Shown piece by piece: positions 53,994 to 63,664 of a DNA stretch of 64,000 nucleotides (positions are counted from its first letter, which is position 1; each line of letters starts with the position of its first letter). Made by a program: the position numbers and the translations under genes. Origin of the DNA: Undibacterium paludis (GTDB lineage: Bacteria; Pseudomonadota; Gammaproteobacteria; Burkholderiales; Burkholderiaceae_D). A model generated the notes under the pieces. That model was not told the origin of the DNA. It saw only the letters and a list, made by a program, of their open reading frames with translations, and searched no databases. The stretch covers positions 62,001 through 126,000 of the forward strand of contig NZ_JAKZHX010000007.1 in assembly GCF_022568815.1 (NCBI RefSeq), in the 5' to 3' direction.

Positions 53994-54842
53994 GTGTCTG
54001 ACCGTCTTGCCGTACTCCCTCAATATATATTGCCCAAACAGGCATTGACCGTTTTCGCAGGCAAGGTTGCCAATGCCAGGGCAGGCAAATTCACCACCAG
54101 TCTGATACGCTGGTTTGTTGGCCGTTACCAGGTCAATATGAATGAGGCATTGAACCCCGACATCAGCAGCTACGCCAGTTTCAATGAGTTTTTCACCCGC
54201 CCTCTGCGGGCAGACGCCCGTCCGCTGGCCAACACCGACCTGATCAGCCCTGTCGACGGCGCCATCAGCCAGTTCGGCGCCATAGAGAAAGACCAGATAT
54301 TCCAGGCCAAGGGCCATCAATACAGCAGTACCGCACTGGTCGGTGGCGATGCTGTGCTGGCATCCCGCTTCCAGGATGGCAGTTTCGCTACCCTGTACCT
54401 GAGCCCGCGCGACTATCACCGCATCCATATGCCCTGCGATGGCCGGCTGACACGCATGATCTACGTACCCGGCGCCCTGTTTTCTGTCAACCCGACTACG
54501 GCACGTGGCGTACCAGGCCTGTTTGCACGCAATGAACGGGTGGTCTGTGTGTTTGAATCTGCATTTGGACCCTTCGTACTGACACTGGTGGGCGCCACCA
54601 TCGTCGGCAGCATGGCCACCAGTTGGCATGGCGTAGTCAATCCGCCACGCAGCAACGAGGTCCGTGAATGGAATTATGAAAACCAGCAGATCAACCTGAA
54701 AAAAGGAGAGGAAATGGGTAAATTCCTGCTGGGTTCGACAGTAGTCATGCTTTTCCCAAAAAATGCAGTGAATTTCAATCCCGCGTGGCAGCCGGAAAAG
54801 GCTATCTGCATGGGAGAAGCCATGGGCAATCACCCAGCCTGA
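53994..54842 (+). CDS. psd: Phosphatidylserine decarboxylase proenzyme
   Basis: The product is 282 aa from GTG 53994 (a TTG at 53985 is an alternative); AAGG lies nine bases upstream. It makes phosphatidylethanolamine. The self-cleavage motif LGSTVVMLF is near the end and releases the pyruvoyl subunit at Ser. The YHRIHMPCDG motif and the FNEFFTRPL motif are typical. It is monocistronic and followed by two hairpins. Confidence 0.94.
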   Translation: MSDRLAVLPQYILPKQALTVFAGKVANARAGKFTTSLIRWFVGRYQVNMNEALNPDISSYASFNEFFTRPLRADARPLANTDLISPVDGAISQFGAIEKDQIFQAKGHQYSSTALVGGDAVLASRFQDGSFATLYLSPRDYHRIHMPCDGRLTRMIYVPGALFSVNPTTARGVPGLFARNERVVCVFESAFGPFVLTLVGATIVGSMATSWHGVVNPPRSNEVREWNYENQQINLKKGEEMGKFLLGSTVVMLFPKNAVNFNPAWQPEKAICMGEAMGNHPA

Positions 54843-54899
54843 TTCAGTTCAATGCGTTTAAGTAATATCATTTAAACATTAAAACAACAGTTTATCCCG

Positions 54900-54944
54900 G
54901 GTATTTCCCTGAAGACAGGAAAATACCTGCCTGACATCAGGCAG
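54900..54944 (+). terminator. Two adjacent hairpins downstream of psd
   Basis: The first has arms GGTATTTCCCTG and CAGGAAAATACC (one mismatch). The second is CTGCCTG/CAGGCAG with loop ACAT. The tail is only moderately T-rich. The rest of 54843-55126 shows no gene. Confidence 0.5.
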
Positions 54945-55126
54945 TCTTCGTCGCAATCTGGCGGCGTAGCCAACTGCTCATTCACTCCCCCATTTCCTTG
55001 CAAAAAAACGAAGACTAACTGCCAAAGTTTTGGCCTTGGCGGGCATGCCCACATCTATCGCAGATGTAAATCAATATAAATTGCTAAAAAAGACTTGCCA
55101 AACAAGTTCGAATATTCAATAATCTA

Positions 55127-55147
55127 AATAAGAATTGTTATCGTTTA
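55127..55147. promoter_or_regulatory. Fur-box-like site upstream of hemP
   Basis: AATAAGAATTGTTATCGTTT resembles the iron-repressor consensus of GATAAT-type hexamers in inverted order. It lies about 18-38 bp before the hemP start, at the place expected for the operon promoter. Confidence 0.5.
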
Positions 55148-55164
55148 GATTTGCAAGGTAAAAT

Positions 55165-55356
55165 ATGACTATCCATCATGCCACTCAACGGCCTGCCGAT
55201 CTCGCTAACGCGACTACGATGCAGCCACAACAAGAAGTGCCCCGCATAAAAAGCGGTGATTTGATGCAGCAAAAACGTGAACTGGAAATTGATCATGCCG
55301 GTCGTATTTATCGACTGCGCATTACGCAATTGAACAAATTGATACTGACTGCCTGA
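55165..55356 (+). CDS. hemP: Haemin uptake protein HemP
   Basis: The product is 63 aa. It has the conserved C-terminal part with GRIYRLRITQLNKLILT, the hallmark of the short HemP family that serves in haem uptake and its regulation in many proteobacteria. It lies behind a Fur-like site and begins an iron block with bfd, tonB and bfr. Function is not known in detail; the family link is firm. Confidence 0.88.
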   Translation: MTIHHATQRPADLANATTMQPQQEVPRIKSGDLMQQKRELEIDHAGRIYRLRITQLNKLILTA

Positions 55357-55381
55357 TTCAACCTATTTGTGGAGGCCGGAC

Positions 55382-55735
55382 ATGCCAGGTGGGGCGTTAA
55401 TGAATGAAGATTTTCCAGGTTCGGCTGCCACGTCCAGGCAACCAGAGTTGCTGGTTTCAGCAGTCTTGCATCTGATGTCGCATTACACGGTAAGTAGCAC
55501 ACAAAATAATGCGCAGGAAGAAGCTGAGCAGGCTCGTACCAGGCTGGCCTCTGTTATAGAACGGCATCTGCAGGTATTGGCTGACCTGCCCGAGCTGGCA
55601 CCTGTATTGAAAGCCACTTGCCAGCAATTGTCAGAACAATGGGCGAATCTGATAGAGAAAAAATCTGTGCAAGAGAGCAAGGCGCGCAGACTGGGCTGGT
55701 TGCTGACAACCAGACGTAGAAATTTGTCGGTTTGA
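55382..55735 (+). CDS. Hypothetical helical protein in the haem/iron cluster
   Basis: The product is 117 aa from ATG 55382, behind GGAGG; an ATG at 55400 is also possible with AGGTGGGG. It is mostly helical, with EEAEQARTRLASVIERHLQ (19 residues) and a basic C-terminal end (RRLGWLLTTRRRN). No signal or motif is recognised. It lies between hemP and bfd, so it may act in iron or haem handling. Confidence 0.6.
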   Translation: MPGGALMNEDFPGSAATSRQPELLVSAVLHLMSHYTVSSTQNNAQEEAEQARTRLASVIERHLQVLADLPELAPVLKATCQQLSEQWANLIEKKSVQESKARRLGWLLTTRRRNLSV

Positions 55736-55783
55736 GCCTGATTTGTAATTCGTAGTAAATTCGCAGTTTAACGGAGCTGTTTC

Positions 55784-56023
55784 ATGATTGTCTGTGTTTG
55801 CAATAATGTGTCCGAAAAGAAAATCCAGAGTGCAGTTGCCATGGGCGCCAGCACAATGGCTGATCTGCGCGAGCAATTGGAGGTTGGCACCTGTTGTGGG
55901 AAATGTGCAAGCTGCGCACGTAAAGTCATGCGCGATTGCCTCAATGACAGGGCAGAGCAGGCATCCGGCTTCCAGAATTTTGTTCAACAACTCCATTTTC
56001 AGCCCGCCCCTATGGCTGCCTGA
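55784..56023 (+). CDS. bfd: Bacterioferritin-associated ferredoxin
   Basis: The product is 79 aa. The [2Fe-2S] cluster cysteines are Cys4, Cys6, Cys38 and Cys41 (VCVCNN and TCCGKC). Bfd reduces the haem in bacterioferritin to mobilise its stored iron. The bfr gene lies about 1.1 kb downstream. It is very close to the hemP cluster and should be iron-regulated. Confidence 0.93.
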   Translation: MIVCVCNNVSEKKIQSAVAMGASTMADLREQLEVGTCCGKCASCARKVMRDCLNDRAEQASGFQNFVQQLHFQPAPMAA

Positions 56024-56031
56024 ACTCCATC

Positions 56032-56721
56032 ATGTCCACACATACCCTGCACGCTGAGTCTGGTTCTGTGCGCCCGTTTGGTAGCATGTCCAAAGCCAGA
56101 ATCACTTCATTTGCTGCTATCGTCATCGCACATCTGGGCATGTTCTATGCGCTTGAACATGGACTGATTTCACACGCAGTACAAATACTGCCGAAAGAAG
56201 TAGTCATGACATTCGTAGAGCCGCCTGCGATCAAACCTGAGCCGCCGCCAAAACCGCTTCCCTCCAGGAAACTAGCCAGCCTGCAAATACCGACACCCGT
56301 GGTTCCCCATATCGTGCCCGTCGTTGAGATACCTGTCGAACCACATCAGATAACGACCACTGTTGCACCGCCGGCGCCACAAGTAGCGGCTGTCGCGGCC
56401 AAGCCTGAAGTCAGCAATACACCGGCGACACCGGCACCGCCAAAACAGGTCAGTGCCGTTGAGTATGTTAAGGCGCCACAGGCAGATTACCCGCCAATGT
56501 CGAGGCGCATGGGGGAAGAAGGCAAGGTAATCCTGCGTGTCCTGGTCAATGAAAAAGGGGTTGCAGAAAAAGTGGATGTCCAGAAATCTTCAGGCTCAAA
56601 TCGCCTTGATGAAGCTGCGAGAGTCGCCATTTTGCGTGCTATTTTCAAACCTTATCTGGAAGATGGCAAAGCCCTGACCGTCATCGCCACAGCCACGATC
56701 AGCTTCTCGCTGAGCAGCTAA
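56032..56721 (+). CDS. TonB energy-transducing protein
   Basis: The product is 229 aa with one N-terminal membrane helix (about 24-45), a proline-rich spacer with the EPPPKPLP and APPAPQVAAV stretches, and a C-terminal TonB domain (about 140-229) with YPPMSRRMGEEGKVILRVLV (20 residues). It transfers energy to outer-membrane receptors such as haem transporters. The ExbB/ExbD genes are not adjacent, so it relies on partners elsewhere. It is followed by a dispersed inverted repeat that begins at its stop codon. Confidence 0.92.
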   Translation: MSTHTLHAESGSVRPFGSMSKARITSFAAIVIAHLGMFYALEHGLISHAVQILPKEVVMTFVEPPAIKPEPPPKPLPSRKLASLQIPTPVVPHIVPVVEIPVEPHQITTTVAPPAPQVAAVAAKPEVSNTPATPAPPKQVSAVEYVKAPQADYPPMSRRMGEEGKVILRVLVNEKGVAEKVDVQKSSGSNRLDEAARVAILRAIFKPYLEDGKALTVIATATISFSLSS

Positions 56722-56884
56722 GAACCTGTCTACGATCTTACTGCGCCTGCACAATTGGCGTTTCTGCGGGTCTCATGCGCTGCTCAACATGCTCATGTAC
56801 TCAAGTACATTCCGCTTTTTGTGCTGCGTTTTTATTACCCTTACCCTGCTGACGCACGTTCACTACTGATCGTCAACAGGTTAT
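56721..56884. repeat. Dispersed long inverted repeat, copy B
   Basis: AGAACCTGT at the start, a core ACATGCTCATGTACTCAAGTAC, and the GACG...CAGGTT end; in all it is a diverged, oppositely oriented copy of the element at 20000-20163. It starts at the stop of tonB and extends towards bfr. The rest of 56885-57130 is free of genes. Confidence 0.88.
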
Positions 56885-57130
56885 CAGATAAAGTCTCCTC
56901 CCCCGGGACAGGCCAGATTGCAGCAATTGTGCCGTTTGGCTTTTTTCTCACCGACTCTTTACAACTGGCCTGTCACTGGCAGTGAGCGACTCCAGGGACT
57001 GGAAATCAAGCCACCGGTCCCTGTACCTCAGTTCATCTACATTTTGCAAGCCTCACTGAATGCTCTATGATGTGAGAAAAGCGAATAGTTCCACCAGTAC
57101 TCATATCATCAACAGAACAGGAAGGAAGCC

Positions 57131-57607
57131 ATGAAAGGCGACGCGAAAGTCATCAAGCTGCTCAATGCACAACTCACCAATGAATTGAGTGCCATCAATC
57201 AGTATTTCTTGCATGCACGCATGTACAAGCATTGGGGCTTTGAAAAACTGGGCAAGAAAGAATACGAAGAATCCATCGGCGAAATGAAACATGCCGACAA
57301 GCTCATCGACCGTATCCTGATGCTGGGTGGCCTGCCCAACCTGCAAGCCCTGCACAAATTAATGATAGGAGAGGACACACAGGAGATGTTGCGTTGCGAC
57401 CTGAAGCTGGAAACCGCTGCGCAAAAAACCGTCAAGGAAGGCATAGCCTGCTGCGAATCCACCGGTGACTATGTATCCCGCGACCTGTTCCAGGTCATAC
57501 TCGAAGACACGGAAGAGCATATAGACTGGCTGGAAACCCAGCTGGAACTGATAGAAAAAATCGGCATCCAGAATTACCTGCAATCGCAAATGTCTGCAGA
57601 AGAGTAA
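57131..57607 (+). CDS. bfr: Bacterioferritin
   Basis: The product is 158 aa. Ferroxidase residues Glu18, Glu51 and His54 and the haem-ligand Met52 occupy the same positions as in E. coli Bfr. It stores iron as ferric mineral in a 24-mer with haem. Two further ferroxidase glutamates are in [15 protein letters not shown]. It ends the iron block with hemP, bfd and tonB. Confidence 0.95.
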   Translation: MKGDAKVIKLLNAQLTNELSAINQYFLHARMYKHWGFEKLGKKEYEESIGEMKHADKLIDRILMLGGLPNLQALHKLMIGEDTQEMLRCDLKLETAAQKTVKEGIACCESTGDYVSRDLFQVILEDTEEHIDWLETQLELIEKIGIQNYLQSQMSAEE

Positions 57608-57640
57608 TTAGCGACCTGCCGCAAAGCAACTGTAGAATTT

Positions 57641-58603
57641 CTAACGCTCAACCTGTTCAGGTACAGGTTTCAGTGGCCCGGACAAGTCTTTGCGCTTTTC
57701 CGGGCCATTTGTTCTTTGCCCCCACCCAACGCCTGCCAATACCAGGAAACCACCGATGGCGTGATAGCCATGTAATTTCTCCCCCAGCAATGTAGCTGCA
57801 GCCAGGGCTACAAAAACCGGCAGCAGATTCATGAACAGACTGGCCCGTGCCGCCCCCAGGCGTTTGATACCCGTCATCCAGAAAAATGGAGCACCAATTG
57901 AGGCCGGGATCGCCGCGTACAGTATCAATGATGCATTCTGCAAGCTGATTGGCGAGGTCGGTGCAAACCACCAGAATGGCAGCAACAATGCGATACCAAA
58001 GCCTATCTGCACATACAATTGCTGCCAGGTCGATAGCGGTATGGCCCAGCGCTTGAGTAATACGCCATAAAGAGCATTGGAACTGACGGCAATCAGCATC
58101 AGCAGATCACCGATATGGACTGCACCATGCAGGAGTTCGCCCGGATGTCCATGAGTCGTCAGCAATAACAGCCCGCTCAATGATACGCTCGCAGCGAGCA
58201 AACGGGCCAAGCTAAGGATTTCCCCGGCAAACAGGCTGGCCAAAAACGCTGACAGCAAAGGCATCAATGCGACGATTACCCCCATATTGGTGGCAGTCGT
58301 TGTTTTGGCTGCTTCATAAGCCAGGCCCTGGTACATACCCATGCCCAGACAGCCAAGCAAAGCCAGCCTGGGCCAGTGTAGCGCAACAATGGCACGCTGC
58401 TGCCACACAGCACGCAAAACAAATGGCGTCAACACCAGACCAGCAAATACCCAGCGATATAACGCAATTGCAGCCGGCTCTATGGCCCCGGCTGCGAGCT
58501 TGGTGACGATGGTATTACCTGTCCAGACAATGACCGCCAGCAAGGGGTAAAAAGAAAAACTGACTTCCATATCCGCTGTTTCTGTCCGACCTTGCTGGCG
58601 CAT
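57641..58603 (-). CDS. EamA/DMT-family transporter
   Basis: The product is 320 aa from ATG 58603 with AGGAGA in front; the frame extends to 58732 but that stretch would overlap the LysR start. It has about ten membrane helices in two EamA repeats. The TGNTIVTKLAAGAIEPAAIA motif is at the start. Members export amino acids or small metabolites. It is divergent from a LysR gene (128 bp), which likely regulates it. Confidence 0.9.
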   Translation of the reverse strand: MRQQGRTETADMEVSFSFYPLLAVIVWTGNTIVTKLAAGAIEPAAIALYRWVFAGLVLTPFVLRAVWQQRAIVALHWPRLALLGCLGMGMYQGLAYEAAKTTTATNMGVIVALMPLLSAFLASLFAGEILSLARLLAASVSLSGLLLLTTHGHPGELLHGAVHIGDLLMLIAVSSNALYGVLLKRWAIPLSTWQQLYVQIGFGIALLLPFWWFAPTSPISLQNASLILYAAIPASIGAPFFWMTGIKRLGAARASLFMNLLPVFVALAAATLLGEKLHGYHAIGGFLVLAGVGWGQRTNGPEKRKDLSGPLKPVPEQVER

Positions 58604-58730
58604 GCCTGTCTCCTGATGTACTTGACTGACGCTATCGTCGCGCATGCAGATCATTGTGTAAAGTGAGACAATTGCAATCAATTCGTGCATCAAATGCACT
58701 GATATCAACATCCGGCACAGGAGGCAGCAC

Positions 58731-59690
58731 ATGCATCAGCTCGATTTCAATTTATTGCTGGATCTTGATGCTCTGCTCAGTGAAGGCAGCGTGGCAGGGG
58801 CCGCACGTCGCCTGCATCTGAGCGCACCAGCCATGAGCCGGCGCCTGGGACGACTACGTGATGCAATCGGCGACCCCCTGTTCGTGCCAGCCGGTCGCGG
58901 CCTGGTGCCCACTGAGCGTGCGCTTGCCCTGCGTGAACGGGTACAGACAGCCATACTCGAAGTCAGAGGCGTATTTACTCCGGAAGAAGTCAATTTCGCC
59001 ACGCTGGAGCGAACCTTGAGCCTGCGCACCAATGACGGTTTCGCCGGTGTATGGGCGACCCGGCTGGCGGCCAATATCGCTGCTGAGGCTCCAGGTGTGT
59101 CGCTGCATTTCATTGCCCGCACAAACAAGGACCTGGCGCCTTTACGTGATGGCCCGGTCGACCTTGATATCGGTGTACTCGGACTGACGGAACTGGAAAT
59201 CTACGACCAGCCCTTGTTCAAGACCTCGTTTGTCGGCGTGGTCCGTGAAAACCATCCCTTGCTGGAGACAATCAGGGATGGACAGGTCAGCGCCCAGGAC
59301 TTTGTAGCCTGGTCTCAAGTGTCGGCATCCAAGCGTGGCATGGTCAGCATGCACGGTTACATCGACATGGCACTCAAGGAAATGGGGTTGCGCCGTCGCA
59401 TCACCGTTGTGGCGCCCGGTTTTCAGGCAGCCATGGTGATGGCGGCGGCATCCGACCTGGTCGCCACCATACCTGAAGCATTTGCCCAATGGGCGCTGAA
59501 GCAGCATCGCTTGCAGATATTCCGGCTACCGGTGAAAACACCAGAGATCACTATCTCCCAAAGCTGGCACTTGCGCCACCATCTTGATCCCGTACATCGC
59601 TGGTTGCGGGCGCATGTACGGGCGCTTTGCGCAGCAGAATCAGCGGCAGCATCATCAGTCAACGATGACAACAGTGAGGATAAGCCATAA
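58731..59690 (+). CDS. LysR-family regulator (divergent from EamA transporter)
   Basis: The product is 319 aa with AGGAGG six bases before the ATG. Residues 1-65 are the HTH (NLLLDLDALLSEGSVAGAAR, then SAPAMSRRLGRLRDAIGDPL). The effector domain follows (about 90-300). The TTL in the middle of the family (NDGFAGVWATRLAANIAAE) is unusual but fits the NodD/SyrM-like branch. It probably controls the divergent EamA gene. Confidence 0.9.
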   Translation: MHQLDFNLLLDLDALLSEGSVAGAARRLHLSAPAMSRRLGRLRDAIGDPLFVPAGRGLVPTERALALRERVQTAILEVRGVFTPEEVNFATLERTLSLRTNDGFAGVWATRLAANIAAEAPGVSLHFIARTNKDLAPLRDGPVDLDIGVLGLTELEIYDQPLFKTSFVGVVRENHPLLETIRDGQVSAQDFVAWSQVSASKRGMVSMHGYIDMALKEMGLRRRITVVAPGFQAAMVMAAASDLVATIPEAFAQWALKQHRLQIFRLPVKTPEITISQSWHLRHHLDPVHRWLRAHVRALCAAESAAASSVNDDNSEDKP

Positions 59691-59697
59691 AAACAAA

Positions 59698-59730
59698 AAA
59701 CGGGATGTCGCCAACGCGTACATCCCGTTT
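59698..59730. terminator. Bidirectional terminator between LysR and GST genes
   Basis: Stem AAACGGGATGT against ACATCCCGTTT with an 11-base loop, and A/T-runs on each side, between two convergent genes. Confidence 0.78.
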
Positions 59731-59749
59731 ATCTGTCCAGATAAATGAC

Positions 59750-60358
59750 TTATTGCGGCAAGGTGTCTTTGAAAGAGGCACGTTCCGATAATTTATCAAA
59801 CAGTTTGGCGAGATTAGGAAAGTCTCCACGCCAGTCGATTTCCGGGAAACGGAAACTTAGCCAGCCTAGCGCGCAGGCAACGCTGACATCTGCCAGCGTC
59901 AGATGATTACCTGAACAGAATGGCGCTTCGCCCAAACCGCTGGACAAGGATTTAAGACCTGCATGGACCTTGCTCATTTGCCTGTCCATCCATTCCTGGC
60001 TTTGCTGCTCTGCCGGACGCAAGGTTTTTTCCAGGCGCACCAGAATAGCTGCATCCAGGATGCCATCGGCCAGCGCTTCCCAGCATTTGACTTCTGCACG
60101 TTCGCGACCATTGGCAGGAATCAGCTTGCCAACCGGTGTCAGTGTATCGAGGTATTCAACAATCACGCGTGAATCGAACATCGCGCCACCATCCTCCATC
60201 AACAGGCAGGGAACTTTTCCCAGAGGGTTCGATTGCTGTATGGTGGTCTCAGGTGCCCACACATTTTCCTGGAGGAAAGTGTAGTCAAGTTTCTTTTCCG
60301 CCATGACGACGCGGACTTTTCTTACAAAAGGACTAGTGATGGAGCCAATTAGTTTCAT
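59750..60358 (-). CDS. Glutathione S-transferase
   Basis: The product is 202 aa: the thioredoxin-fold N-terminus with SITSPFVRKVRV (Ser active residue), NPLGKVPCLLMEDG and DSRVIVEYLD, then an all-helical C-domain with LTLADVSVACALGWLSFR. It conjugates glutathione to electrophiles or acts on small thiols. The isolated position gives no substrate clue. It ends near a bidirectional terminator and is divergent from purB. Confidence 0.9.
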   Translation of the reverse strand: MKLIGSITSPFVRKVRVVMAEKKLDYTFLQENVWAPETTIQQSNPLGKVPCLLMEDGGAMFDSRVIVEYLDTLTPVGKLIPANGRERAEVKCWEALADGILDAAILVRLEKTLRPAEQQSQEWMDRQMSKVHAGLKSLSSGLGEAPFCSGNHLTLADVSVACALGWLSFRFPEIDWRGDFPNLAKLFDKLSERASFKDTLPQ

Positions 60359-60521
60359 AGGAATCTGAAAGTAGGTTTAGCGCGGATTATAGCATTGCAA
60401 GCCTGCAAACCGACGTCATACGGGCCTGCGTGCAAGGCAGCAACAAGCTCACGAATATATAGTTTGACCTCATTCAAATGGTAAAATCTCATATTCCGCA
60501 CAAAAAAACGGTTTTTACACC

Positions 60522-61988
<1,467 letters not shown>

Positions 61989-62010
61989 TCGTTAGCGACA
62001 ATGACCATTA

Positions 62011-62111
62011 ACCACAGAGGCACAGAAACATAGAGGAAAAACGGAGAAAAGCGATACAAAATCACTTTGTTTTGCTTTTCTCTCTTTTGTATTTCTCGGT
62101 GTCTCTGTGGT
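62011..62111. repeat. Inverted repeat with ACCACAGAG ends
   Basis: Ends ACCACAGAGGCAC and GTGTCTCTGTGGT, then partly complementary GAGAAAAGC/GCTTTTCTC and a small loop at about 62065. It lies 23 bp after purB. Related CCACAGAG-type repeats are known in many proteobacteria; that link is from general knowledge, not a search. Confidence 0.75.
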
Positions 62112-62146
62112 GTAGCAGGAAACTCTTGCTGCATGCCTGCGAAACG

Positions 62147-62168
62147 AAGACTGCTTGCAAGCAGTCTT
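62147..62168 (+). terminator. Terminator-like hairpin behind purB
   Basis: A perfect palindrome with arms AAGACTGCTTG and CAAGCAGTCTT, followed by a pyrimidine-rich tail (TCCTTTCT). Confidence 0.6.
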
Positions 62169-62207
62169 TCCTTTCTATGCGATGAGCTTTTTGGTCTTAA
62201 AAAATAT

Positions 62208-63413
62208 TTATTTCTGTGAACGGAACGGGAACATCAACTGTTTCAAGAACCCATCCGGCATATAGTCTCCCTGCACTCCATATTTCTCAGGAAATCCCTT
62301 TTGTCCCTTGATGGCCGTCCCAAACAGATGATCGAGGAAGGCATAGTGTGCTGCATAATTTCTGTCAATCGCCACATCATCTGATGAGTGATGCCAGTGA
62401 TGAAAATCTGGTGTGACGATCAGGTACCTGATCGGCCCCCAGGGCAGATGCACATTCGCATGGTTAAATACGGCCTGAAAGCCGACCACAATGATATAGA
62501 CGTCCATGACAGTCTTTTCAAAACCCAACACATACAAGGCACCCAGGACGCCAACACGGGTGCAGATCAATTCCAGGATGTGCTGGCGAGAACCGGCCAG
62601 CCAGTCCATCGTCTTGGCAGAGTGATGAACAGCATGGAAGCGCCACAGGAAAGGAATCTCATGGTAGGCGCGGTGGGTCCAGTATTGCACCATGTCTGCC
62701 GTCAATATGCACAGCAGCAATTGCGGGAAGAACCAGATAGACTGCACAAAATCACGCACACTGTCATGTGCCATCCAGCCAAACAGGCGGTGGATGGCGA
62801 AATTGACTGTCAACAAGGCCAGACCAACAATGAAGTGATTGACAGCAAAGTGCACCATGTCAGTCTGCCATTCCCGACGGAAAATCAATTGACCTTTGTA
62901 CAGCGGGAAGATTTTTTCTATGACGACGAAGATGATGGTCGAACCCAGCAAATCAAGAATGAACCAGTCCAGGCCTATATAGGGCGTATGGTCAGGAAAA
63001 TCCGCTACCGGCACATGCGATCCGCCATAAGCTACGGCGGCAATGACCATGGCAGCAGCGACTGCATTCAAACCACGGCGACGATTGAACAAGACATTCA
63101 ATAAGCTGATTACCCCAGACAAGACCAGTGCCGCAAACAGGATATGCCGAATGACATCGGGCGAATAGTTTTTGCGCAACTCAGGTGTAGTCAGGTATTG
63201 CGGGAAATGAAAAGCGATGACGCCCAGCAGACACAGGAATGCCAGCGTCAAGGCCAGTACACCACTGGCAAGGCCCGTTCCTGGCTTCAAGGGGCCACTC
63301 TGATCGAGCAAGCCTGTCGTTTCACTGACTGCGCCTGCGACATTGCCCAGTACGGTTTTGGCAGGATCTACTAATATTTTTCCTAGGGATTTTTCTGGAA
63401 TTTCTGGTTTCAT
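62208..63413 (-). CDS. Sterol desaturase/fatty acid hydroxylase family protein
   Basis: The product is 401 aa from ATG 63413; a TTG at 63443 is an alternative but neither has a clear ribosome site. Several membrane helices precede the family's di-iron histidine motifs: HRAYHEIPFLWRFHAVHHS (19 residues) and HHWHHSSD. Such enzymes hydroxylate or desaturate lipids with O2. The first half (about 1-150) is extra and membrane-bound, and the substrate is unknown. It stands alone between purB and a cytochrome b561 gene. Confidence 0.9.
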   Translation of the reverse strand: MKPEIPEKSLGKILVDPAKTVLGNVAGAVSETTGLLDQSGPLKPGTGLASGVLALTLAFLCLLGVIAFHFPQYLTTPELRKNYSPDVIRHILFAALVLSGVISLLNVLFNRRRGLNAVAAAMVIAAVAYGGSHVPVADFPDHTPYIGLDWFILDLLGSTIIFVVIEKIFPLYKGQLIFRREWQTDMVHFAVNHFIVGLALLTVNFAIHRLFGWMAHDSVRDFVQSIWFFPQLLLCILTADMVQYWTHRAYHEIPFLWRFHAVHHSAKTMDWLAGSRQHILELICTRVGVLGALYVLGFEKTVMDVYIIVVGFQAVFNHANVHLPWGPIRYLIVTPDFHHWHHSSDDVAIDRNYAAHYAFLDHLFGTAIKGQKGFPEKYGVQGDYMPDGFLKQLMFPFRSQK

Positions 63414-63617
63414 TATGGATAGGGTAAGTGGCAAGCAGACCAATGATAAATGAATGCCTTGGTGTGGGGGAAAAACCTTTTCAGGGCAAATTGAAAAGAG
63501 ATTCCGGAAGAAAGTATAGCTGTAAGCCCTGACCAGCGACGCAGCTTGTAGCAGCTGCTTACAATTCGCCTCTCAAAAATCTGGCAGTTTTCTGCAGACT
63601 TTCTTTTTTTTTGCTAT

Positions 63618-63639
63618 ATTAGTTCTACTTCGAACTAAT
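63618..63639. promoter_or_regulatory. Operator-like inverted repeat at the cytochrome b561 promoter
   Basis: Perfect arms ATTAGTTC and GAACTAAT with a 6-base spacer. A TATATT -10 candidate overlaps its left end (63615-63620). MarR-type repressors use such sites; the regulator is not visible. Confidence 0.45.
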
Positions 63640-63664
63640 TATCTCTTTTGTCAGAGGAGCCAGC

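Noticed and set aside
53955..54833. A 292-codon minus-strand frame opposite psd
   Set aside because: Psd has its full motif set; the antisense frame has no family features.
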